Positions 16,890 to 24,319 of a stretch of 64,000 nucleotides of DNA are shown in pieces; positions within the stretch are counted from its first letter, which is position 1, and each line of letters opens with the position of its first letter. The translations under genes were made by a program, and so were the position numbers. The DNA is taken from positions 1-64,000 of the forward strand of contig DATMBF010000032.1 in NCBI GenBank assembly GCA_035559595.1, read 5' to 3'. This DNA comes from DATMBF01 sp035559595. Lineage in GTDB: Bacteria > Bacteroidota > Ignavibacteria > UBA10030. The notes under the pieces are model-generated. The model saw only the letters and a list, made by a program, of their open reading frames with translations. It ran no database searches and had not been told where the DNA came from.

Positions 16890-17450
16890 ATGTTCTTCCG
16901 TCTCATCACATTAGCTCTTCTGGGTTTTGCCTTAATAGCTCCTGCTCAAGCTCAGTATCACTCATCTTACGCTGCTACCGAGCTCGCATTCACCGAGATC
17001 AGCAGACAATCGCGTATCTTCCTGGGTGCGCGGGGCGGATGGAGATTCAGGAACGACGTGTCAATCGGAGGAAACCTCTATACGCTTCTTTCCACCTCTC
17101 CCCTCTCGGGCTCGTTCTCCTCTCGGGCGGACTCGTTTCAAGTAATGTATGGCGGACCGACCATCGGCTACACGATTCTCCGCACTCAGGGCTTCGAAGT
17201 CTCGGTCAATGTGCTGTTCGGACTCGGGGGACTCGGTTTGCGATATCGTGATCCTCAAGTAGAAGCCCGAAGGTACGACATGTTTGTGACCGTCCAACCC
17301 GAAGTCCTTCTTCTTGCCAATGTCTCCTCGAGCTTCCGCCTCTTCGCCGCCGGAAGCTACCGCTATGTTACAGGGGTCAATACCATCGGTTACTCTGATG
17401 AATTCCTGAGTGAGGCGGGAGCGGCGGTAGGTTTTCTCTTCTCGTTGTAA
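16890..17450 (+). CDS. Small outer-membrane beta-barrel protein, unknown function
   Basis: A 186-residue protein with a signal peptide (LITLALLGFALIAPAQAQ) followed by short amphipathic beta strands (FLGARGGWRFRNDVSIGGNLYTLLS, FQVMYGGPTIGYTIL, SVNVLFGLGGLGLRY) and a final strand AGAAVGFLFSL ending in Leu. The pattern fits an eight-stranded OmpA/OmpW-like barrel. The ATG at 16890 is favoured because it begins the signal peptide; upstream in-frame codons encode a charged leader. No close named family was recognised. Confidence 0.7.
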   Translation: MFFRLITLALLGFALIAPAQAQYHSSYAATELAFTEISRQSRIFLGARGGWRFRNDVSIGGNLYTLLSTSPLSGSFSSRADSFQVMYGGPTIGYTILRTQGFEVSVNVLFGLGGLGLRYRDPQVEARRYDMFVTVQPEVLLLANVSSSFRLFAAGSYRYVTGVNTIGYSDEFLSEAGAAVGFLFSL

Positions 17451-17545
17451 CTCTTCGTTTGCGTCCTTTTTGACCATTTGCCGTCTATGTCTGTGGATGG
17501 CCGATTGTCCACGGCCGATTACCACCTTTATCACAGGAGCCACCA

Positions 17546-18370
17546 ATGGAAACGACGGAAAAAGACAAGATTCGAGAAGAGGTGCGGTATACGTATGGCA
17601 GAATCGCCACTCAGGCTGTTTCCTCATGTTGCGCGCCAGCGTCCACCGGCGCAGCCGCACAGTCCGGCTGCTGCGGGAGCGAATCAGCAACCGGTATCAC
17701 AAGCTTGCTTGGTTACTCAGAGGCTGAGGCAGCGCAGGCTCCGGAAGGCTCAAATCTCGGCCTCGGTTGTGGGAATCCACAAGGAATCGCCAATCTGAAA
17801 GAGGGGGAGGTTGTGCTTGATCTCGGCAGCGGTGCCGGTTTCGATGCGTTTCTTGCTGCAGCACAAGTCGGACCCACGGGCAAAGTCATCGGTGTGGACA
17901 TGACGCCGGAGATGATCTACCGTGCGCGCGAGAATGCCCGCAAAGGAAACTACCCACAGCTTGAATTCCGCCTCGGTGAAATCGAGAATCTTCCGGTGAA
18001 TGATTCGTCGGTCGATGTCATCATCTCTAACTGTGTCATCAACCTTTCGCCGGACAAACCACGGGTTCTGCGTGAGGCCTATCGTGTGTTGAAACCGGGC
18101 GGGCGGCTGGCAATCTCCGACATCCTCGCGTGCATCCCCTTGCCCAACGAAATCAGAAATGACCCGACACGCATTTGCGGTTGCATCGGTGGCGCCGTCA
18201 CAATTGAGGAGTTCACAGCAAATCTCCGCGATGCCGGATTTGAAGATATCCACATCCTTCCAAAAGCAGAGAGTAAGCGGTTCATCAAAGAGTGGGTACC
18301 CGGCACACCAGTCGAAGACCTCATCGTCTCCGCAACAATTCAAGCTGTGAAACCCCGGGGCGTTTCGTAG
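17546..18370 (+). CDS. arsM: Arsenite S-adenosylmethionine methyltransferase
   Basis: A 274-residue cytoplasmic enzyme that methylates arsenite stepwise using SAM, giving volatile or less retained species. The SAM-binding core is VLDLGSGAGFD (90-100) with VIGVDMT. The three conserved cysteines that bind As(III) are visible as Cys75 (GLGCGNP), Cys163 (SNCVINL) and Cys213 (CGCIGGA); an N-terminal pair CC at 28-29 and CC at 42-43 resembles the accessory cysteines of many bacterial ArsM. No ArsR regulator or arsenite pump is adjacent. A second methyltransferase gene follows at 18598. Confidence 0.93.
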   Translation: METTEKDKIREEVRYTYGRIATQAVSSCCAPASTGAAAQSGCCGSESATGITSLLGYSEAEAAQAPEGSNLGLGCGNPQGIANLKEGEVVLDLGSGAGFDAFLAAAQVGPTGKVIGVDMTPEMIYRARENARKGNYPQLEFRLGEIENLPVNDSSVDVIISNCVINLSPDKPRVLREAYRVLKPGGRLAISDILACIPLPNEIRNDPTRICGCIGGAVTIEEFTANLRDAGFEDIHILPKAESKRFIKEWVPGTPVEDLIVSATIQAVKPRGVS

Positions 18371-18372
18371 CC

Positions 18373-18528
18373 GAGATCTTCAATCGCGAGCAACGTGATC
18401 TTGGCAACACGCCGCAAAACATCAATAGCTGGGTTGCCGCGAATGCAGGCCTCGGCAATAAAGAGATTTGGTCGATCGCGAGCACAGATATGACGCTTCT
18501 CGTAGCCACAAGCAATGGCGTTTATTGA
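18373..18528 (+). pseudogene. Remnant of a beta-propeller repeat protein
   Basis: Just after arsM there is an open stretch ending in TGA at 18528 whose last 33 codons read like one blade of the secreted propeller proteins common in FCB bacteria: NSWVAANAGLGNKEIWSI, then LLVATSNGVY, matching the usual pattern W-x-n-GL-x-n-x-V-x-s-l, l-x-a-G-T-x-n-G-V-y. It has no start codon or signal peptide of its own and stops after one blade, so it is best seen as the leftover of a larger gene. Confidence 0.4.
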
Positions 18529-18597
18529 CAAGACACATGGTCGATTTCAAAAGTTTTTCATTGTACATTCACTTTCACGTCAGAAAGGATTCACGGT

Positions 18598-19224
18598 ATG
18601 AGCAGCAAACAGTACTTTGAGGATATTGCCGGCAAGTGGGATGAAATGCGAAGCTCGTTCTTTCCGGAGAGCGTACGGGAAAAAGCCGTCGAAAAAGCGG
18701 GAGTGAAAGTCGGGTCGGTCGCTGCAGACCTTGGAGCAGGATCGGGTTTCGTCACCGAGGAACTTCTGAAGCGTGGTGCAAAAGTTATCGCTGTCGATCA
18801 AGCGGAGCAGATGCTGGAAATTATGCGAAAAAAATTCGGCTCCAATGCTCCCGTGGAGTATCGTTTAGGAGAAGCTGAGGAGTTACCTCTCCAATCAGGA
18901 AGCGTTGACGCCGCCTTTGCCAACATGTATCTCCACCATGTCGAACATCCGGCCCTCGCGATCAAGGAAATGGCACGGATTCTAAAACCGGGAGGAAAGC
19001 TTGTGATCACCGACCTCGACGAACACCATTTCGAGTTCCTCGTCACTGAACAACACGATCGCTGGATGGGCTTCAAGCGGGAGGATGTGAAGCGTTGGTT
19101 TGAGGAGGTGGGATTGAAGAACGTCATCGTAGAATCGGCAAATGCCATTTGCTCATCGCAAGCACAAAGCGCCACCGCTCAGGCTAATGTAAGCATCTTC
19201 CTCGCGTACGGGGAGAAGGTGTGA
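18598..19224 (+). CDS. Class I SAM-dependent methyltransferase
   Basis: A 208-residue cytosolic methyltransferase of the UbiE/Methyltransf_11 type. Motif I is ADLGAGSGFVTEELL, the acidic residue of motif post I is VIAVDQAEQM, and the PQ-loop region reads AFANMYLHHVEHP followed by ILKPGGKLVITDL. Products of this size with the opening YFEDIAGKWDEMR are often found with metalloid-resistance genes, and here arsM is the upstream neighbour, but the substrate cannot be told from sequence. There is a purine-rich AGAAAGGA upstream of the ATG. Confidence 0.85.
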   Translation: MSSKQYFEDIAGKWDEMRSSFFPESVREKAVEKAGVKVGSVAADLGAGSGFVTEELLKRGAKVIAVDQAEQMLEIMRKKFGSNAPVEYRLGEAEELPLQSGSVDAAFANMYLHHVEHPALAIKEMARILKPGGKLVITDLDEHHFEFLVTEQHDRWMGFKREDVKRWFEEVGLKNVIVESANAICSSQAQSATAQANVSIFLAYGEKV

Positions 19225-19558
19225 ACCTCGCCGGTAGGATAGGACTTCCCTCCTGTTCTCAATAGGCAAAGAGGAAATCACACACACGGATAGCCGAGAG
19301 GGCTATCGTAACCGAGAGATTGGCTAGGGAGGTCAGAGCTCCTGCTCTGTCCAGAGAGCAACCATACGAATTTGAGATGGACATTCGAGGACAACTGTCC
19401 AACCCGACACCTTGCCAGGTAGAACAGGACTCACGACCTGTCCTTTTCACACAAGTCGTGTGTGTGAGTTCTTGATCCCTTGTTTGCACCTCTTCCATTT
19501 CCTTCGTACCATCGCTTCCACCCAATCCGGCCGTTTCTTTTTTCAAAGGAGGTTCCAC
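19225..19558. repeat. Hairpin-rich intergenic region with an 11-bp terminal inverted repeat
   Basis: The gap between the methyltransferase and amidohydrolase genes has no reading frame of note but several perfect inverted repeats. TCACACACACG at 19278-19288 is mirrored by CGTGTGTGTGA at 19457-19467. Inside lie GATAGCC-GAGAG-GGCTATC (19289-19307) and CAGAGC-TCCT-GCTCTG (19334-19349), and ACAGG/CCTGT near 19426-19443. The 190-base unit bounded by the outer arms looks like a small non-autonomous element or a REP cluster; no target-site duplication is evident. AAAGGAGG at the right edge is the ribosome-binding site of the next gene. Confidence 0.5.
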
Positions 19559-21118
19559 ATGAATCGCATTCTGCTCCTTCTCGCTTTCTTCGTACAGATC
19601 TCACACTCACAATTCGGCGATCTTGCGACAGGACCGTATAAGAAGCTTGTTATCCAGAACGCCATAGTGATTCCCGGCCACGGCGGACCTCCTGCAGGCC
19701 CGTACGACATCGTCATTGAAGGCAATACGATCACGCAAATGGTGCCGTTCGATCCTGTATCCGTTGGCCCATCGGGTCAGCGCGAGCGACCGACGGGCGA
19801 CCGCGTCATCGATGCCGGCGGCAAGTATGTCATGCCCGGTATGATCGATCTCCATTGCCACCTGCGTCAGGAGCCGATGGAGATCGAATATGTGTATTAC
19901 CTCAAGCTTGCGCACGGCGTTACGACAATGGTTCCGGCGGCAGATCGCGGTCGCGATGCGGCAATGCAACAGGCGAAGCTCAGCGCGGAAAACAAGATCC
20001 TCGCCCCGCGCTTGTATCCGATCTGGAGCTGGGGAGGCGGGACAAATTACTCGAGGGCCGATCTCGAGAATCCTGCCAACGCCCCGAAGATCGCTCGTGA
20101 GATGGTGTCCAAGGGAGCTCACGTCGTAAGCGTTGGTGATTTGGCCTGGAATCCGACGCTATTCGGTGCGGTGTGTAAAGCGGTCTGGGACGCGGGAGGA
20201 ATCACCACCGTGCATCTCCCTCCTTCATCGATGTCGATGGTGCGCGCCATCGATGCGGCGAGGCTTGGGGTAACGATGATTGAACATCATTACGGCTACT
20301 CCGAATCTGCGCTCGACCGGACGGTACAGGATTTCCCTCGAGACTATAACTACGATAACGAAAACCATCGCTTCCGTTATGCTGGAAAAGTATGGACGGA
20401 GACCGACCGGAATCGCCTGCTGAACGAGATTGCTGACTCCCTTGCGCGCTACGGCGTCACCATGTTGCCGACGCGCGTGGTGTATGAAGCGAACCGTGAC
20501 ATCCTTCGCGCCGAAAGCCTCCCATGGCATGAAAAATACACTCATCAGGCGCTTATTAACTGGAATCTCCCCAATCCGGCCTACCACGGCTCGTATCATT
20601 ACGACTGGACATCAGACGATGAGTATTACTGGTACGCGGCGTTCGATCTGTGGGCAAAGCTTATCTTTGAGTTCAACAAGAGAGGCGGTCGTGTGGCGTA
20701 CGGAACGGATGACAATTACATCTGGGCAACGCCGGGTTTTTCAAACGTCCGCGAGCTGCAATTGTTAAGAGAGTCTGGCATGCACACACTCGAGGTCTTG
20801 AAGGCGGCAACATACAATAGTGCGCAGACGCTCAGACAACCGAAGCTTGGACTCGTGCGGCCGGGGTATCTGGCCGATTTGATCATCGTCGACGGAAGCC
20901 CGATGTACAATCTGCGCTTCCTTTATAGCTTCGGAGCGTTAACGTTGGACAACGATGGGAAGATGTACCGAACGAAAGGAATCGTCCACACGATCAAGGA
21001 TGGAATCGTGATCAATAATGCTCGACTGATGGAGGAAGTTGCAAAGATGGTCGAGAAATCGAAAAGAGGTATTGGTCCGAATCCCGTGAACGAGCCGTTT
21101 TTGGTGCCGCAGAGGTGA
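19559..21118 (+). CDS. Secreted metal-dependent amidohydrolase
   Basis: A 519-residue exported enzyme of the imidazolonepropionase-like amidohydrolase group. Signal peptide: RILLLLAFFVQISHSQ. The metal-binding HxH motif is seen in MIDLHCHLRQ, further metal ligands probably in VTTVHLPPS-like (ITTVHLP) and IEHHYGYS, and the final aspartate in VAYGTDDNY. The C-terminal block LGLVRPGYLADLIIVDG closes the barrel as in the partial relative at 1-258. These enzymes cleave cyclic amides or peptide bonds such as Xaa-Pro. The ATG at 19559 follows a textbook AAAGGAGG. Confidence 0.88.
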   Translation: MNRILLLLAFFVQISHSQFGDLATGPYKKLVIQNAIVIPGHGGPPAGPYDIVIEGNTITQMVPFDPVSVGPSGQRERPTGDRVIDAGGKYVMPGMIDLHCHLRQEPMEIEYVYYLKLAHGVTTMVPAADRGRDAAMQQAKLSAENKILAPRLYPIWSWGGGTNYSRADLENPANAPKIAREMVSKGAHVVSVGDLAWNPTLFGAVCKAVWDAGGITTVHLPPSSMSMVRAIDAARLGVTMIEHHYGYSESALDRTVQDFPRDYNYDNENHRFRYAGKVWTETDRNRLLNEIADSLARYGVTMLPTRVVYEANRDILRAESLPWHEKYTHQALINWNLPNPAYHGSYHYDWTSDDEYYWYAAFDLWAKLIFEFNKRGGRVAYGTDDNYIWATPGFSNVRELQLLRESGMHTLEVLKAATYNSAQTLRQPKLGLVRPGYLADLIIVDGSPMYNLRFLYSFGALTLDNDGKMYRTKGIVHTIKDGIVINNARLMEEVAKMVEKSKRGIGPNPVNEPFLVPQR

Positions 21119-21140
21119 CCTCTGGCAAAGCAATCCCATC

Positions 21141-21176
21141 GTAGGAGCGGTCACCAGACCCGCGTCATCCTGCTAC
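21141..21176. repeat. REP-like element, family A copy 1
   Basis: GTAGGAGCGG-TCACCAGA-CCCGCG followed by CATCCTGCTAC. The inner GCGG/CCGC arms and outer GTAG/CTAC arms can fold into a hairpin. Related copies lie at 22931 and 24155. Confidence 0.55.
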
Positions 21177-21314
21177 CTGCCTCCGTATAGACTGTCGAGA
21201 ACGCCCTGCCCCTGTGAGATCCTCAAGAGGGGGCAGGACTGCCCTACCCGACAGGTCTCCTCTCCGAAGTCTGCTTGGAGGATGTAGCAGGGAGGGTCCA
21301 CAGTTTAAATGAGC

Positions 21315-21389
21315 GGTGGGGCCCATCGTCCAATGCTCTGAGAGATGGAACACGACACAGTTAATCAACAGACGTGGTGCCTATCCAGC
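21315..21389. repeat. Dispersed repeat, family B copy 1
   Basis: About 75 bases that align with 24223-24304: both share a GGT-GG-CCATC start, ATGCTCTGA, then an ACGA-AC-GTT-ATCAA block and TGGTGCC-AT near the end. Both copies lie downstream of a family A element in gaps before minus-strand genes. Confidence 0.5.
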
Positions 21390-21395
21390 TAGTCC

Positions 21396-22385
21396 CTACA
21401 ACCCAAACACTCCGTTCAACGTCACTCGAACCTGAGTGTCGGCCAGGCCGATGAAGTTATCCTGATATCGAATCCCCGCATCAAGAGTCCAACTGGTTGA
21501 AAGTGAAAAACGCACGCCTGCGGCACCGATGTACAACTTGTCTAGTTTGATGCTCCCTGTCGATCTGTCGTAGTTAAAAAGCGGGATTGTCTGGATTTCT
21601 CCCATAATCTGCGTTCGCGGATTCATTCTGATGCTCACGCCGGCAAATCCCTGCCATCGGGTCTTCCGCGTTTGCTCGGTGAAATACCTCGCGCCGTTGA
21701 GCATATGATAGGAAGCGACATTCCGATACCGGATGTCGGAAAACGATATTCCCCCGTGCAGAGTCGTTTGTTCGCGCACTACTTTGCTGAACGAAAGGGT
21801 GAGATTGGTTATTCTGGATTCATAATCGAGTCCTCGTACACCCTCGACGTACGCTCCTTCATCCACGGCTCGAATGATCCCCTCATCCCTCTGCTCGCGT
21901 TCCCAGTCATTTGAGCTTCGAAGGGAAACCGCCACTGACGGAAGAACCTCATGGTCTCCGAGGACGATGACCTTCAGCCCCGCTGTTTTGAATGCCGATG
22001 ACCCCGTGGCAAGCCCGGCGAACAGTCCGACTGTGCTCAACTCCAGCTCCGCGATTCCTCCCATGCCGAGGCTCGCCGTGCCAAGAAATGATTCTCCAAC
22101 CTGAAGGCCGAATGAATTGCCGAGGGTCAGTCCCAGCGTCAGTTCCGGTATGACGGTCGCCGTCGGAACAGAGAAGAGGCGTGCCGGTTGCCGATAAACT
22201 TGCGCGACCGACTCTTCTCGTTGAACAGTTTTCGCCACAAGCTTTGAACCGCACGACGTGCAGAAATTGTTGGAGATCAGATTCGGCCCATTGCACACAG
22301 AGCAAAGGATTTCGTCGTTGCTCTGAGCGAAGCCAGTTAACATAGACGCAACAATCACGCCCACAATGATCATAGCGGTTCTCAT
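21396..22385 (-). CDS. Secreted zinc-ribbon protein with C-terminal beta-barrel-like domain
   Basis: A 329-residue protein of unknown function. Signal peptide: AMIIVGVIVASMLTGFAQ. Right after cleavage comes a double-CxxC zinc ribbon, Cys28/Cys31 and Cys42/Cys45 (CSVC, CTSC). Residues about 75-329 have alternating beta strands (TLGLTLGNSFGLQVGESFLG, GFAGVSIRMNPRT, LDAGIRYQDNFIGLADTQV) and end with phenylalanine-glycine-leucine, suggesting an outer-membrane barrel. Zinc ribbons are usually cytosolic, so a periplasmic one on a barrel is odd. The upstream gene (22414-22851) has the same signal-peptide-plus-zinc-ribbon plan and is 28 bases away. ATG chosen because GGAGT precedes it. Confidence 0.65.
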   Translation of the reverse strand: MRTAMIIVGVIVASMLTGFAQSNDEILCSVCNGPNLISNNFCTSCGSKLVAKTVQREESVAQVYRQPARLFSVPTATVIPELTLGLTLGNSFGLQVGESFLGTASLGMGGIAELELSTVGLFAGLATGSSAFKTAGLKVIVLGDHEVLPSVAVSLRSSNDWEREQRDEGIIRAVDEGAYVEGVRGLDYESRITNLTLSFSKVVREQTTLHGGISFSDIRYRNVASYHMLNGARYFTEQTRKTRWQGFAGVSIRMNPRTQIMGEIQTIPLFNYDRSTGSIKLDKLYIGAAGVRFSLSTSWTLDAGIRYQDNFIGLADTQVRVTLNGVFGL

Positions 22386-22413
22386 CGTCAACTCCTTTTC
22401 CGTTGGAGATCGT

Positions 22414-22851
22414 TCAACGTGTAAAGGTCTGGGTTGCAATCATTGCCATATAAAACGCTCCCAAACCGATGGCAAAGGGAGTTATCTTCATCATGAAAGC
22501 GTCAAATCCCTCGGCGGGTTTCGGTTGCGGTCGTCCAAATGGTGTTGTCTTTCGAGCGGTCTCGTAATCAATCAGCACGCGAAGTTCGTCCGGCGTCAGC
22601 GTCACCTTGGTTTTCAAGGAATCGGCTTCGGTGAAGCGAGACTGAAGCCGCCTGATGAGTGCAGATTTATCGAGCAGTGCACCACAATCAAAGCAGAACT
22701 TGGAAGTGATATCCTCTTCACGCCCGCAGGATCCGCAAAAAAGTCGTTCGACACGCTCATTGCCGGGAATGACGGTCTGAGAATACAGAGATATGGGCGA
22801 GGTGAGAAGAAGAGCAAGTATCAGCTCGTATAATCTGGCAGTGGTTGGCAT
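22414..22851 (-). CDS. Small exported zinc-ribbon protein with C-terminal hydrophobic segment
   Basis: A 145-residue protein. Signal peptide: YELILALLLTSPISLYSQ. The zinc ribbon is Cys39/Cys42 and Cys53/Cys56 (CGSC, CFDC). A charged helical region follows (SALIRRLQSRFTEADSL, DELRVLIDYETARK), then a hydrophobic C-terminal helix (ITPFAIGLGAFYMAMIA) that could anchor it in a membrane. Function unknown. It forms an operon with the barrel protein at 21396-22385, and the two may act together as a periplasm-spanning pair. Confidence 0.62.
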   Translation of the reverse strand: MPTTARLYELILALLLTSPISLYSQTVIPGNERVERLFCGSCGREEDITSKFCFDCGALLDKSALIRRLQSRFTEADSLKTKVTLTPDELRVLIDYETARKTTPFGRPQPKPAEGFDAFMMKITPFAIGLGAFYMAMIATQTFTR

Positions 22852-22930
22852 TAAGCGGCGTGTAGTGTCCGCGCTGGGAGTCATACCTGTATAACGGACG
22901 TGCAAGCGAGTCCCCCTACGTGTCTCCGTC

Positions 22931-22969
22931 GTCGTGGTAGCTGATCACCAAAGCCGCGTTATTGCGTGG
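22931..22969. repeat. REP-like element, family A copy 2
   Basis: Shares the pattern TCGT-GT-GC-GA-CA-CA, CCGCGT-ATTGC-TG with the copy at 24155-24191, though its inner arms are degenerate. It lies in the 203-base gap before the DUF2652 gene's 3' end. Confidence 0.45.
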
Positions 22970-23054
22970 AAAATCAAAGACTAGCGCGAAGGTGTCCTCA
23001 CCGAGCATAGGTTGGCTCATCTTTTCTCGGCGGGGTTGGCTACTACAAAGGTCG

Positions 23055-24128
23055 TTATTTCGTGGACGTTGCGATTCTCTGCTCCAGCGCAGAATACCGT
23101 TGTTCGATCTTGAATACCCTGTACATCATTCGGAGCAGCAGCTTCGAGAAAGGTTTGAGAAGCGGCGATTTCGGTTCGAACCGCGTGCGATCAACTAACC
23201 GTGTTCGTTCTCCGTTGGCCTCAAGGGTCATTGTCGTCACAATATCTCCCAGCGGTGCCGCAGACCTTACCGTGAAATAGTCGAACGGTCGCCAATCGAG
23301 AATATCTTCCACAATAACCTCTTTTCCGTGGACGCAGTGATTGCGCGCCCCCTCCATGGTTCTCCCTTTTGGACGAACCAAAGGTTTCACGGTCAAGCCA
23401 GACCAAAGCTCACGCTTGGCAGGATCGTTGAGCCATTCCCAAACAACCACCGGGGGAGCCGGTAGGTCTTTCTCAACGCTCATGTGAGCATCCTTCGGCT
23501 CCAAAAAGAAGCGCCGGGCTGCGGTGAGCTCCTCAAAACGCTCATGGAGGTGTGTTGTATACGTCGCAACAGATCCAAGATGGTCATACATTTCCTCGTT
23601 CTGGAGGAACCCCTCCGCCGAAATTCCCATTTGCTCAAGTGCCTGCTTGGTAAACAAGGCGTATCCCCTCCATCCCACGGTGTCGGAGATACGGTTCTTC
23701 AGAAGTCGGTGCACAAGATTAACATCCGAGCCGATCAGCTCTATTGTGCCGGCAATTGTCTGCACACCGTACTCGCCGAAATGCGTCATGAACTTCAGGT
23801 CGAGGCTCGGAATGTTGCCACATGCTTTGCACGAACATTTCGTGCGACCGTGAACAGCATCAAGCCGCCGCCGAAACGTGACGTAGGTCGACTCAACAAC
23901 TTCCAGCAGTGTCTCTCCGCGACGCACTTTCGACTCCGAAGCGTAAAGAAAGACCGCGTCCCCCTCCAGCTTTGAAAGATCGAGGAGAGATCTCAGACTT
24001 GTGCTCGTTACTTCGAGCAGATCGCGAAGAATGCCAAGAGCGTGGTCGAGCTCAGATTTCGCAAGATACGACGTAAAACCGGAAATGTCGGCAAGAACAA
24101 GATAGCCGCGTTGCGTTTTTGTCTCCAT
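23055..24128 (-). CDS. DUF2652 protein: cyclase-homology domain fused to SRPBCC/START-like domain
   Basis: A 357-residue cytosolic protein. Residues about 8-190 resemble the class III nucleotidyl cyclase fold (YLVLADISGFTSYLAKSE with the metal-type aspartate, LEGDAVFLYA, GSDVNLVHRLLKN), interrupted by a Cys-rich insert CSCKACGN near residue 98. This is the DUF2652 family, whose enzymatic activity is not established. Residues about 215-340 form an SRPBCC/polyketide-cyclase-like ligand-binding domain (LPAPPVVVWEWLNDPAKRELW). The pairing suggests a ligand-responsive regulator or enzyme. It is separated from its neighbours by repeat-bearing gaps. Confidence 0.72.
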   Translation of the reverse strand: METKTQRGYLVLADISGFTSYLAKSELDHALGILRDLLEVTSTSLRSLLDLSKLEGDAVFLYASESKVRRGETLLEVVESTYVTFRRRLDAVHGRTKCSCKACGNIPSLDLKFMTHFGEYGVQTIAGTIELIGSDVNLVHRLLKNRISDTVGWRGYALFTKQALEQMGISAEGFLQNEEMYDHLGSVATYTTHLHERFEELTAARRFFLEPKDAHMSVEKDLPAPPVVVWEWLNDPAKRELWSGLTVKPLVRPKGRTMEGARNHCVHGKEVIVEDILDWRPFDYFTVRSAAPLGDIVTTMTLEANGERTRLVDRTRFEPKSPLLKPFSKLLLRMMYRVFKIEQRYSALEQRIATSTK

Positions 24129-24154
24129 GGTGGATTGGATTTGAAATAATCCGG

Positions 24155-24191
24155 TCGTAGTGGCGGAGCATCAGACCCGCGTAATTGCATG
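24155..24191. repeat. REP-like element, family A copy 3
   Basis: TCGTAGTGGCGGAGCATCAG followed by ACCCGCGTAATTGCATG, with GCGG/CCGC arms. It is followed after about 30 bases by the family B repeat, the same order as at 21141-21389. Confidence 0.55.
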
Positions 24192-24222
24192 AATGGGGAT
24201 CCACCTCCTGGGCTCCTCACGT

Positions 24223-24304
24223 GGTAGGCTCCATCTTCCATGCTCTGAACTCTGAACGATGCACCACGAAACTGTTGATCAATTGGACATGGTGCCCATT
24301 CTGC
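24223..24304. repeat. Dispersed repeat, family B copy 2
   Basis: Aligns over about 80 bases with 21315-21389, with one 7-base length difference around the ATGCTCTGA block. Its left end GGTAGGCTCCATC also resembles the right arm of the REP-like hairpins at 7579 and 10012 (GGTGGACTCCATC), which links the two repeat groups. Confidence 0.5.
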
Positions 24305-24319
24305 TTCCCCGGGGTAACT

